From NCBI GenBank assembly GCA_040901795.1, contig JBBDYH010000141.1, forward strand, positions 1 through 14,713: 14,713 bases of DNA. The letters are read 5' to 3'. Both the position numbers and the translations under genes were made by a program. Source of the DNA: JBBDYH01 sp040901795 (GTDB lineage: Bacteria > Planctomycetota > Planctomycetia > Pirellulales > JALHPA01). Under the pieces are notes generated by a model. That model worked only from the letters and a program-made list of their open reading frames with translations, searched no databases and had not been told where the DNA came from. Below are positions 6,403 to 13,061 of the stretch, in pieces; position 1 is the stretch's first letter; every line of letters begins with the position of its first letter.

Positions 6403-7552
6403 GTTTGTTATCATCCGGCGGCGGCATTTCGGCGATCCACTGGCGGATCAGCTCAACGCCTTCGGTATGGACAAGCCGCTTGCCGAGCTCGGGCATCATG
6501 ATCTGTGGCTGATCCGAGGCCAGGCGGTACATGAAAATCGACTCGTCGGGCTTGCCGGGCACGATGTCGTAGAGCCGCCCGCCGGTGCCGCGGCCGGCAG
6601 CGACCGGCGATTTGTAGACGCCGAATTTCGCGGGTTTATTCTGAGCAAACAGCAGGTCCAGCCCGGAGTTCTTCGCCGGCCCATCCGGATTATGGCAATG
6701 AGCGCAGTTGATCTCCAGCCATGCCCGCGCGCGATCGTTCACGCTGCCCGTCGCCGGATCGTCCCAAACCGGCAACTGGGGCGCGTCATGGGAATCGACG
6801 GAGTGTGAGAGGAGTTCCAGCTTCGACCAACGTGCGAGTTGGTTTTCAGCGCCGTCGTTATAGGGAAATTCGCGGTTGAGCTGGCGGGCGGTCGGACCGA
6901 GCGGCCGCATCGGCTTGTCGGTGCCGTCGGCCTCGTGGCAGCCTTTGCACTGGTTAGCGTTGGGAATCAGGTAGCGGTTTTTGCGCTGCGTGCCGTCCGT
7001 ATGCCGCCACTCGACTTGCACCGTGTCTCCTGCCACGTCGAGCGTCGCTTCCGTTTGCTCTTCGTTCCAGATGTACGGCAAGCCGACCCAGCCGTCGGGG
7101 CGGTGTTCGAGGATCCGGGTTTCGAGCAAGCGGCGGCCTTTCGCAGGATCCGTCATATCTAACGGATATGCGAAGGTTTTTGCAATCACCGTGCCGATCG
7201 GAAAGCTGAAGACATCGTCGGCGTGGTAGTCGATCTTGCCGCCCGCTGGCAACTTGATGAACCGCAGCTTGTCCGTGTAATCGGAGAAGAGCGGCGTGTT
7301 GAGGTCATACGGGACAACACCCTCGGCAGGTTCTTGAGTGGCGCCGTTATCGACAAAGAGGCCGTAGGCGGAAAGGTTATCGGGGGGCCAGTTGGTGTCC
7401 ACGGACGGCGATTCCGTGCTTGAATCGCCAGCGCGATTGCATCCGGTAGCGGAAAGTACGATCACTAGCATGGCGGCCGCCACCGTGTGCCACGAGCTCC
7501 GCGAGAAACAACATGCTTCCTCTCGCGGAGCGAGAGGGCTACGGTCCGCCAT
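6398..7552 (-). CDS. SO2930-family diheme c-type cytochrome lipoprotein (TIGR03806-like)
   Basis: This 384-residue protein carries two c-type heme motifs, CKGCH (202-206) and CAHCH (283-287). Possible distal Met ligands are M215 (KPMRPLG) and M353 (MMPELG). The signal has a hydrophobic core at 24-37 and a likely lipidated cysteine at C38 (SATGC). Residues 55-200 form a family-specific region (NTPLFSDYTDKLRFIKLPAG, then the FPIGTVIAKTFAYP strand) that I recognise as the SO2930/HNE_0200 family. It should sit in the periplasm attached to a membrane and transfer electrons; partner and substrate are unknown. It follows the beta-helix gene directly, and the two form a known recurring pair. ATG at 7552 shares a base with the upstream TGA and has GAGG 7 bases before it; a GTG one codon earlier (7555) is the alternative. 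Residues 4-21 are encoded by a palindromic repeat, and the stop lies in another. Confidence 0.88.
   Translation of the reverse strand: MADRSPLAPREEACCFSRSSWHTVAAAMLVIVLSATGCNRAGDSSTESPSVDTNWPPDNLSAYGLFVDNGATQEPAEGVVPYDLNTPLFSDYTDKLRFIKLPAGGKIDYHADDVFSFPIGTVIAKTFAYPLDMTDPAKGRRLLETRILEHRPDGWVGLPYIWNEEQTEATLDVAGDTVQVEWRHTDGTQRKNRYLIPNANQCKGCHEADGTDKPMRPLGPTARQLNREFPYNDGAENQLARWSKLELLSHSVDSHDAPQLPVWDDPATGSVNDRARAWLEINCAHCHNPDGPAKNSGLDLLFAQNKPAKFGVYKSPVAAGRGTGGRLYDIVPGKPDESIFMYRLASDQPQIMMPELGKRLVHTEGVELIRQWIAEMPPPDDNKP
7490..7542 (-). repeat. REPIN-like palindrome pair inside the cytochrome signal-peptide region
   Basis: Arm 1 (minus strand from 7542) reads GTAGCC followed by a perfect 8-bp hairpin CCTCTCGC-TCC-GCGAGAGG (7537-7519). 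Arm 2 (7490-7508 on the plus strand) is its decayed inverted partner and keeps CTCCGCGAGA. The spacer is about 10 bases. The element is translated in frame as residues 4-21 of the cytochrome, ahead of the hydrophobic signal core. Confidence 0.65.
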
Positions 7553-8844
7553 CACTGCACCTCGCGCAATTGTACGGGGCGGAGTGCCGTGCGGCTGCCG
7601 GTGTGGGGAGCGAGATCGCGGCTGACTTTGGGAAATTTGAGACGCGCCAGGTCAAAGTTCGCCAAGTCGAGATTGGCGAAATCCGCGTCGCCGTTGTCGT
7701 GGATGGAGAGGCGAAACTTGTCGGGCAGCTTGCCCTCGACGAGCTTCTTTTCATCGACAATTCCGTCATAGGCGATGTCGGGGAACTTGCCGCCGACCAA
7801 GATGCTCAGTTTTTTGCCCATCTCGCCCGCTGGCATGTCGCCGCCGCCGGTGAACGTGTTATCGTGGACCGCGATCCCTTCCGGATATGGGTCATAGTCC
7901 GGGTCGTCGTACTTCTTTTCGGTGACCAGATAGCTGAGGATGCCGACGTTGACGGTGCCATTGTCCTGAAAAGTGTTATCAAACACCTCGACGTCATCAT
8001 AGGCCATGATCATCAGCCCCGTTCCTGGCGGCACCATGGCGACGATATTTCCTTCCCCGGCGAAGTTCGGATGGTTGTTCTCGACGATCTCGTTTTTGAA
8101 GACACGGCAGCCGCGGCCGTTTTTCGCCGGCAAGTTGGGAAGCGAAAAGACCAGGATACCGCCGGCGTTGTTCGACGTGTGGTTCTCGTAAACGTCGGCG
8201 TCGATCGAGTTTTCAATTTCGATTCCGGCAACATTGTGTGTGGCGCGGTTGTGCCGCACGATGATGTTCTGCGATTGGCCGACATAGATGCCGGCATCTG
8301 AAGCACCGCTGGCGACGCAATGTTCGACGAGCACGTTCTTGCACTGCACTGGATAGATGCCGTAAGAGCCGTTTTTCTCGCTCGGCCCGCCGGTCCACTC
8401 CGTACGCACGCGACGGATCGTAACGCCGTCGGCGCCGGTGACCTTGAGTGCATCTCCCCTGGCGTTCTCGATGGCCAGATCTTCGATCAGAATTGGCCCG
8501 GCGGTGACCTGGAGTCCTTCGCCGCCCGTGCCGGCTTCCTGACCGGAAAGGTCGAGCACCGTCTTGTCTTTCCCCTGACCGCGGATCGTCACGTCTTTGA
8601 CGTCGAGCGAAAGGGTTCCCGTCAACTCGAACGTTCCGGCCGCCAGCTCAATGACGTCCCCCGGTTTAGCGGCGATAAAAGCCCGCTGCAGACGTTTTTG
8701 GACGTCCGGACCGGGCTCGATGGGTTGAGTGTTGCCGGCTTGCTTGTTCGCTTGTCGGTCGGTGGGATCGGCGCGGTCACAGCCGAGGAGTGCCGTCGCC
8801 GCCACCATGATGAACGCCAATCCGAGTTTGCGTGCGAAGGACAT
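7552..8844 (-). CDS. Parallel beta-helix lipoprotein (TIGR03805-like)
   Basis: This 430-residue protein has a lipoprotein signal with lipobox ALLGC (C22). A linker (23-46) leads into a right-handed parallel beta-helix. Successive coils are visible as short hydrophobic strands with turn asparagines, for example 'VTIRGQG' (85-91), 'ILIEDLAIEN' (118-127), 'VTIRRVRTEW' (141-150), 'NVLVEHCVASGASDAGIYVG' (170-189), 'NIIVRHNRATHNVAGIEIEN' (193-212) and 'VEVFDNTFQDN' (285-295). The N-terminal part resembles the pectate-lyase-like entry, with LQRAFIAAKPGDVIELAAGTF at 52-72 read as two adjoining pieces. Such folds often bind or cleave polysaccharide, but no catalytic set is obvious. The protein is the partner of the diheme cytochrome directly downstream; their joint function is unknown. 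The start at 8844 has only a weak AGGG upstream. It is the first gene of the minus-strand operon. Confidence 0.88.
   Translation of the reverse strand: MSFARKLGLAFIMVAATALLGCDRADPTDRQANKQAGNTQPIEPGPDVQKRLQRAFIAAKPGDVIELAAGTFELTGTLSLDVKDVTIRGQGKDKTVLDLSGQEAGTGGEGLQVTAGPILIEDLAIENARGDALKVTGADGVTIRRVRTEWTGGPSEKNGSYGIYPVQCKNVLVEHCVASGASDAGIYVGQSQNIIVRHNRATHNVAGIEIENSIDADVYENHTSNNAGGILVFSLPNLPAKNGRGCRVFKNEIVENNHPNFAGEGNIVAMVPPGTGLMIMAYDDVEVFDNTFQDNGTVNVGILSYLVTEKKYDDPDYDPYPEGIAVHDNTFTGGGDMPAGEMGKKLSILVGGKFPDIAYDGIVDEKKLVEGKLPDKFRLSIHDNGDADFANLDLANFDLARLKFPKVSRDLAPHTGSRTALRPVQLREVQ
7560..7563 (-). promoter_or_regulatory. Shine-Dalgarno site for the cytochrome inside the beta-helix gene
   Basis: GAGG on the minus strand lies 7 bases before the ATG at 7552 and only 4 before the GTG at 7555. 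It favours the ATG and implies translational coupling with the beta-helix gene that ends there. Confidence 0.5.
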
Positions 8845-9152
8845 GATTGATCGCGCCCTGGTTTGAAGTCAATTCGCTGGTCGATTCCGCTCGCAGGTAG
8901 TGGAGAGCTGTAACTCTTGCCAGCAGTTCAATTTAACGCACGACTCCACGGCCGGTAAATGCCGGTTACTCCCGTAGGGGAGCGGTTCTCTGCTACCTGA
9001 TGATCGCAGCGGTCGTGCCGATTTGTTGGACTTTGCCGGATTTGCGGCCGATAGAGCCTAGGACGGCATTTGAGTCATGCCCCTACCGAGGGCGGGCGCT
9101 AGCTCGTCCGGCCGGCGTTCTTGCGCACGAGGCACGCGAAAAGGAAATCACT
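8845..9152. other. Divergent intergenic region
   Basis: This 308-base gap separates the minus-strand beta-helix operon from the plus-strand Cys/His lipoprotein gene, so it must hold both promoters. No clear -35/-10 pair was found. Two GTAG-headed segments in inverted orientation (8897-8908 and 8985-8996) resemble a decayed palindromic pair, but the stems are poor. The in-frame extension of the lipoprotein gene up to 9000 looks non-coding. Confidence 0.4.
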
Positions 9153-9530
9153 ATGAAGCGGTTGATGCTTGCGTTGGTGGGCGTCGTAGTCCTCTCGACC
9201 AGCAGTGGCTGCGGTTGCTTGAGCCGAATGTGGTGCCATCATTGGGGCATGTGCCCCTGGGGTGGCTGCCAGGAGGAAGCGTGCGGCGAGGCCTGCGGCG
9301 CCGGAGGCGAATGCGCCACCTGTAGTCCTGGCAGCATGCCCGAGGGCCATGGCCTGATTGGCCAGCATCATCACCATCATGGTGCACCGGGCCAGGGTCA
9401 TCTCGCGACCGACGCACGCGACATGGCCGGGGCTGGCGGACCGCCAACCGGCGCGGTCGCGTACCCTTACTACACCAACCGCGGGCCGCGCGACTTCCTG
9501 GCGGACGATCCGCCGAGCATTGGACCGTAG
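9153..9530 (+). CDS. Small Cys/His-rich lipoprotein with RGPRDFL tail
   Basis: This 125-residue protein has a short Lys/Arg start and a hydrophobic core (4-14), leading to STSSGC with a likely lipidated C20. Nine cysteines fall between 20 and 57, with tryptophans and His29-His30 (WCHHWGMCPWGGC), and a five-His run sits at 72-76. The C-terminus reads YPYYTNRGPRDFLADDPPSIGP, split at residue 110; I recall this tail from many short planctomycete secreted proteins, but no function is known to me. Metal binding is a reasonable inference from composition only. AAGGA lies 7 bases before the ATG at 9153. The gene is monocistronic and converges on the fabF-like gene, with a palindromic repeat pair between them. 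It is unrelated in order to the 17-Cys protein at 1240-1692, although both are Cys/His-rich and exported. Confidence 0.75.
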   Translation: MKRLMLALVGVVVLSTSSGCGCLSRMWCHHWGMCPWGGCQEEACGEACGAGGECATCSPGSMPEGHGLIGQHHHHHGAPGQGHLATDARDMAGAGGPPTGAVAYPYYTNRGPRDFLADDPPSIGP

Positions 9531-9542
9531 TCGATCGCCTTC

Positions 9543-9607
9543 GTAGGGTGGGCTCTGCCCACCGCTCAATGCGGTTGCCTACAAATGGTGGGCGAAGCCC
9601 ACCCTAC
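9543..9607. repeat. Inverted pair of GTAG-headed palindromes (REPIN-like), family B
   Basis: Arms at 9543-9563 and 9587-9607 match at 19 of 21 positions in inverted orientation. Each is GTAG plus a 7-bp hairpin GGTGGGC/GCCCACC with a 3-base loop. The two differences fall only in the loop (TCT versus TTC). It lies between convergent genes and may also act as a two-way transcription stop. Confidence 0.8.
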
Positions 9608-9627
9608 TGGAAACAAGACGCTCGCCT

Positions 9628-10914
9628 TCAATCGCCTTGGTAGCGGCCGACGATCAGCGCGATGTTCTGGCCGCCGAAGCCGAAGCTATTGGAAAGCGCG
9701 GCGTCGCAGCGCGCCTCGCGGGCCGCGTTCGGGACGTAGTCCAGATCGCACTCGGGGTCGCGCGTGTCATAGTTGATCGTCGGCGGCAATACGCCCGTCT
9801 CAATCGCCTTGAGACAGATGATCAGTTCGGTTGCGCCCGCGGCAGCGATCAGGTGGCCCATCATACTCTTGGTGCTCGAGACGGGAATCTTATAGGCCTG
9901 ATCGCCGAACACGGTCTTGATCGCCAACGTCTCGACTTTGTCGTTTACCGCAGTGCTGGTGCCGTGGGCGTTGATGTAGTGAACCTGGTCGAGGCCGAGC
10001 CCGCCGTCATTCAGCGCCATGCGAATGCAGCTTGCCGCGCCACGCCCTTCGGGATGCGTATCGGTGATGCGGAAGGCGTCGGCGGTGGAGCCGTAGCCTA
10101 GCACTTCGCCGTAGATCTTAGCGCCGCGCTTTTTGGCGTGCTCCAGCTCTTCCAAAATGACCATCGCCGCGCCTTCACCGAGCACGAAGCCGTCGCGATC
10201 ACGATCGAACGGCCGCGAGGCCTTCGTGGGTTCATCGTTCCGCGTCGAGAGCGCTGTGAGCAGGTTGAAGCCGGTCACGCCAAAGGGATGAATCATGCTG
10301 TGGGTTCCGCCGGAGAGCATCACATCGGCGTCGCCGCGGCGAATGATCTCGACGGCCTCGCCAACCGCCTGACTGCTGGCGGCGCAAGCGGTGAGGCAAT
10401 TGGCGTTCGGTCCCTGTGCGTCGAACATGCTCGCCAGGTGGCCGGCCGGCATGTTCGGCTCTTGCTCCAGCTCGACGACAGGATGGAGCGTCTCCAGGCC
10501 GGCTTTGGTGAACTTCGCCACGTCAAGGGTCTCGCCTTGGAGCGCCGAGGCCATCATCATCGTGAAGCAATCGAAGTCCTGCTGGCCTTCGCCGCTCCCC
10601 AGGTACACGCCGAACCGCGTGGGATCGAGCGGCCGATCGAGCACGCCGGAATCGTTCATAGCTTTCGTCGCGGCGCCGGCGGCAAACTTGGTGTGCCGGC
10701 CGCGGTATTTCCAGCGCTCGGCATCTTCGCCGATGTCGGTGATGTCCCAACCACGCACTTCGGCAGAGATCTTGGTGGGGAAGTTGCTGGCGTCGAAAAT
10801 CGTCGTGTAGTCAACGGCCGATTCTCCCTTAATCAGTCGCGACCAGACCTGGTCCACCTCGGTACCCAGCGGAGTGACACAGCCGATGCCAGTGATGACT
10901 ACGCGTTGTCGCAT
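9628..10914 (-). CDS. fabF: Beta-ketoacyl-ACP synthase, FabF-type
   Basis: This 428-residue thiolase-fold condensing enzyme performs decarboxylative Claisen condensation of malonyl-ACP with an acyl chain in the cytoplasm. The Cys-His-His triad is visible: C177 in LTACAAS, H317 in NAHGTST and H354 in MMGHLIAAAG, with the conserved K349 just before. Other landmarks are VVITGIGCVTPLG at the start, PFDRDRDGFVLGEGA (235-249) and a C-terminal SNSFGFGGQN (408-417). A family-atypical segment (112-158, Met-rich then acidic) precedes the active-site loop. Length is near the FabF norm of about 410. It is the last gene of a four-gene operon, one base after the stop of the upstream hotdog gene (TAG-C-ATG), so translation is probably coupled. 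Housekeeping versus specialised FabF cannot be told; the paired dehydratases and long ACP suggest a specialised line. Confidence 0.9.
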   Translation of the reverse strand: MRQRVVITGIGCVTPLGTEVDQVWSRLIKGESAVDYTTIFDASNFPTKISAEVRGWDITDIGEDAERWKYRGRHTKFAAGAATKAMNDSGVLDRPLDPTRFGVYLGSGEGQQDFDCFTMMMASALQGETLDVAKFTKAGLETLHPVVELEQEPNMPAGHLASMFDAQGPNANCLTACAASSQAVGEAVEIIRRGDADVMLSGGTHSMIHPFGVTGFNLLTALSTRNDEPTKASRPFDRDRDGFVLGEGAAMVILEELEHAKKRGAKIYGEVLGYGSTADAFRITDTHPEGRGAASCIRMALNDGGLGLDQVHYINAHGTSTAVNDKVETLAIKTVFGDQAYKIPVSSTKSMMGHLIAAAGATELIICLKAIETGVLPPTINYDTRDPECDLDYVPNAAREARCDAALSNSFGFGGQNIALIVGRYQGD

Positions 10915-10915
10915 G

Positions 10916-11458
10916 CTAAACCCGGGTCAGTGTGCCGTTTACGGAATCGTAGGGCGCCAGCGTCGCCGGCACCTTGAGCGCTGATCCGTCGGCGGCTCGG
11001 CCTACCTCAAACACTCGTAATGTGCGAAGCCATGCCAGCAAAACGGCAGGGTGAAAGAGCTCGCCTTCTCCCTGGCCATCGGACAGATGCGCGAAGAACA
11101 TGTCGACCTCCGCCTGCAGCCGTTCGCCGACGTGAGCCGTTGCGCTGACCATCGCGCCGTCGTGCTTGATTTCCTCAATTTGCGTACGATACGTCAGCGT
11201 ATCGCCGGGCATGGCCGGGAAGTGAAACGTCGCGCGCGAAACCTTGGCCAGCACCACGCGCCTGGCAAAGTCGTTGTACTCACCGACGAGCAAGCCCCCG
11301 GTCTGCGCGATGCCCTCGACGATCAGCGAGTTGGGCATGATCGGCGCGCCGGGAAAGTGATCGTGCAAGTAGTCTTCCGCCAGCGAGACATTCTTCACCG
11401 CGACGGCGTAGCGTCCGCTTTCGAATTCGAGATATCGATCGATCCAGAACCAACGCAT
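10916..11458 (-). CDS. FabZ/FabA-like hotdog dehydratase, second copy
   Basis: This 180-residue hotdog-fold protein resembles 3-hydroxyacyl-ACP dehydratase. The active-site pair is present: H34 in DHFPGAPIMP and E48 in LIVEGIAQTG. The usual P-G-V-L loop is P-N-S-L here (42-45), a change next to the catalytic glutamate's helix. It is longer than typical FabZ (about 150) owing to a C-terminal extension (about 135-180). It sits between the acyl carrier protein gene and fabF, and its stop is one base from the fabF start. A second hotdog gene lies two genes upstream; the two could form a heteromeric dehydratase, or one could have a different role such as isomerase or thioesterase. No strong Shine-Dalgarno site precedes the ATG at 11458, and the leader carries a large inverted repeat. 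Confidence 0.82.
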   Translation of the reverse strand: MRWFWIDRYLEFESGRYAVAVKNVSLAEDYLHDHFPGAPIMPNSLIVEGIAQTGGLLVGEYNDFARRVVLAKVSRATFHFPAMPGDTLTYRTQIEEIKHDGAMVSATAHVGERLQAEVDMFFAHLSDGQGEGELFHPAVLLAWLRTLRVFEVGRAADGSALKVPATLAPYDSVNGTLTRV

Positions 11459-11496
11459 GATAAACAGAAGCTCTCTTTAGGAACTCATCGCCTTGC

Positions 11497-11632
11497 CAAA
11501 AATAACGAATGCCGAAGTCCGAATGCCGAACGAATTGACGAATGACCAAGTCCCAATGACCAGTTTCCGGCGCGCTCGTTCGTCATTCGTCATTGGGATT
11601 TCGTTTGGCATTCGGATTTCGTGATTTGGCCT
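11497..11632. repeat. Large imperfect inverted repeat in the ACP-dehydratase spacer
   Basis: The spacer contains words such as CGAATGCCGAA (11506-11516 and 11520-11530), GACGAATGACC (11537-11547) and CCCAATGACC (11552-11561). They recur in inverted form on the right side: CGTCATTCGTCATTGGGATT from 11581, then GGCATTCGGATTTCG from 11608. The two sides could fold into one long imperfect stem. It has no GTAG head and is AT-richer than its surroundings, so it is a different element type from the REP-like palindromes. I recall very similar words in intergenic DNA of other planctomycetes, but could not check this here. Confidence 0.7.
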
Positions 11633-11638
11633 TTCCAT

Positions 11639-12025
11639 CTATGCCGCTACCTTGCTCTCCACATAACGCACCATGTCCTGCACGGTGAGCAGGTGTGGAA
11701 AATCCTGCACTACGGGGTTGCCTTCGAACTTCGACAGATCGGCAAACGGCATCCGCTGTTTGAGCTGCTTTAGTCCGGTGGACGTCACTTTGCCGTCTTG
11801 TACGTATTCAGTGTTCGTGAGAATGTCTTCCGGCGACAGCTCGCCGTGGGGAATCTTGATGCTGAAGGCACGCTCCAATCGAAATACGATGTCGAGCCAG
11901 TCGATCGACTCCGCTCCGAGATCACCCATGATCGAAGCTTCGGGGGTGACTTCATCGTCATCGACGCCCAGCGCTTCAACCAGACAAGTTTTTACTTTTT
12001 CGAACACCTCGGCTTCCGATGGCAT
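11639..12025 (-). CDS. Acyl carrier protein with internal extension
   Basis: This 128-residue protein carries the phosphopantetheine attachment motif GAESIDWLD, with S40 as the modified serine preceded by GDLGAE. Helix I (3-20), the acidic loop and helix II (40-56, VFRLERAFSI) are those of a normal ACP of about 78 residues. The final helix LTVQDMVRYVESKV lies at 113-126. Between them sits an insertion of about 40 residues (about 60-108), partly basic (LKQLKQRMPF) and ending in NPVVQDFPHLL. The carrier tethers acyl intermediates for the neighbouring synthase and dehydratases. The insertion may be a docking element for a dedicated partner, but that is inference. GGAGG lies 9 bases upstream of the ATG at 12025. 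It is the second gene of the operon, 94 bases after the first hotdog gene. Confidence 0.88.
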   Translation of the reverse strand: MPSEAEVFEKVKTCLVEALGVDDDEVTPEASIMGDLGAESIDWLDIVFRLERAFSIKIPHGELSPEDILTNTEYVQDGKVTSTGLKQLKQRMPFADLSKFEGNPVVQDFPHLLTVQDMVRYVESKVAA

Positions 12026-12080
12026 ATCGCGCGACCTCCGATTGAACGTATTTTTGCGTTAAATGATTGAGAAAATATTA

Positions 12081-12095
12081 GCCGGTAAGACCGGC
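12081..12095 (-). terminator. Weak hairpin between first dehydratase and ACP (possible attenuator)
   Basis: GCCGGT pairs with ACCGGC around a 3-base loop, and the upstream bases on the plus strand are A/T-rich. On the minus strand the stem is followed by TAATATTTTCTC, a broken T-rich tract. It could partly terminate or process the transcript between fabZ and the ACP gene, changing their ratio. The stem is only 6 bp. Confidence 0.35.
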
Positions 12096-12119
12096 GGGCA
12101 CCACAGAGACTGCAAGTTG

Positions 12120-12650
12120 CTAAAGCGTGGCCGCCAAGGGGACTGACGCTCCGTTGGTATGCGCCTTCGTCCCCGCTTTGGCGGGTTGATAGAGCAACGA
12201 GAATAGTTTGCGCATTTCCGCCCGAACAATCACGTCACTCGCCGCCCGGTCGGGGTGCAGATCGGCGAGGTTATACCGGCACAGGGTCAGTCGCGCGCTG
12301 ACGTTGACGCTGCCGTTGACTGCGCCGTGAACTTTTAACTTGCTTACGCGTTCGTCGTGACCGAGAAGTTCGGCCGTAACGGTAAGGGTTTGTCCGGGTT
12401 TGACAAAATCGGCGTACTTCACCGCTCGCGCTTCGGCGAGCGTGACAATGCTGTGTGCGAAATCCTCGCTGGCGCGTACCAGCCAGGCGCTGCATTGCGT
12501 CATCGCTTCGAGCATTAATACGCCCGGCATGACGGGAAATAGCGGAAAGTGATCGGCCAGGTATTCTTCGGCCAAAGTCAGACTTTTGGTTCCCTGGATG
12601 CGGACCCCAGCCTGCAGTTCAGTGATTCGGTCGAGCAGCGTAAAGCGCAT
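12120..12650 (-). CDS. fabZ: FabZ-like 3-hydroxyacyl-ACP dehydratase, first copy
   Basis: This 176-residue hotdog-fold protein has the FabZ active-site signature: H34 in ADHFPLFPVMPGVLMLEAMTQ, read in two parts (32-41 and 42-52), with E48 as the catalytic acid and the canonical P-G-V-L loop kept. Unlike its neighbour at 10916-11458, it looks catalytically orthodox. It would dehydrate 3-hydroxyacyl-ACP to trans-2-enoyl-ACP in the cytoplasm. A C-terminal extension (about 147-176) ends in a Thr/Ala-rich tail. It is the first gene of the fabZ-ACP-hotdog-fabF operon. Only a weak AGG lies 8 bases before the ATG at 12650. The presence of two hotdog genes flanking the ACP gene suggests a dedicated elongation module rather than ordinary housekeeping synthesis, but this is inference. 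Confidence 0.85.
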   Translation of the reverse strand: MRFTLLDRITELQAGVRIQGTKSLTLAEEYLADHFPLFPVMPGVLMLEAMTQCSAWLVRASEDFAHSIVTLAEARAVKYADFVKPGQTLTVTAELLGHDERVSKLKVHGAVNGSVNVSARLTLCRYNLADLHPDRAASDVIVRAEMRKLFSLLYQPAKAGTKAHTNGASVPLAATL

Positions 12651-13061
12651 AGATTCGCCTGGCCAAAATGGGCCAAGTCAGCATCTGGTTAGGGTTTCCG
12701 ACGACACGCGGTCCATAGGGCACTCACCTCCGCTTCGCCACAACGCCTGACCAAACACGGCGAGATTGCGCTTGTACCGGTCGATGTGCCCTGTCGTATC
12801 AAACTCATGAGTATAGAGGGGTTTGTGTCATCTCACAACCAGAATTCGCGGCCAGTGATATGGCAGTCAAGGACCTCCAACAAAATCGCCAATTCTGATG
12901 GTCGTGCATGCTGGCGGCCAAAGGCGCATGCAGTCAGTTCCGTTCTGTCGGACGGTTCTGCGCGGCTGTCAAGTTGGCAGGATGTGCTAAAAAGTTTCGT
13001 TCGCAATAAGAGGGCCAAAGCACTAGCAGGATACGGAGTTATGCGCTGTGCGACGAAATGG
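12651..13061. other. Divergent intergenic region upstream of fab and hsp20 operons
   Basis: No gene is supported in this stretch of about 410 bases. A plus-strand frame from 12786 to 13190 overlaps the first hsp20 gene in another frame and has no family-like sequence. The region should hold the fab operon promoter (minus strand) and, upstream of the sigma-54 site, binding sites for an enhancer-binding protein. GTTCTGTCGG (12941-12950) followed by GGTTCTG is one short repeated word, but I cannot call a defined operator. Confidence 0.4.

Noticed and set aside
7619..7681. Pentapeptide-repeat tail on the beta-helix protein (ADFAN-LDLAN-FDLAR, residues 388-402)
   Set aside because: Only three units fit the pattern and they sit at the expected end of the beta-helix family, so a separate pentapeptide domain is not supported.
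7513..8301. Plus-strand frame of 262 codons opposite the beta-helix gene
   Set aside because: It is antisense to a protein with clear beta-helix coils and a lipobox; regular codon periodicity in GC-rich genes often opens such frames.
8897..8996. Possible further GTAG-headed inverted pair
   Set aside because: The arms (8897-8908 and 8985-8996) share only a partial match, and each arm's own stem is poor or bulged; at best it is a decayed copy.
9628..12650. Assignment of the fab-like operon as ladderane, aryl polyene or dialkylresorcinol biosynthesis
   Set aside because: The window lacks the extra genes that define those pathways (radical SAM enzymes, ketoreductases, acyltransferases, dedicated ligases).
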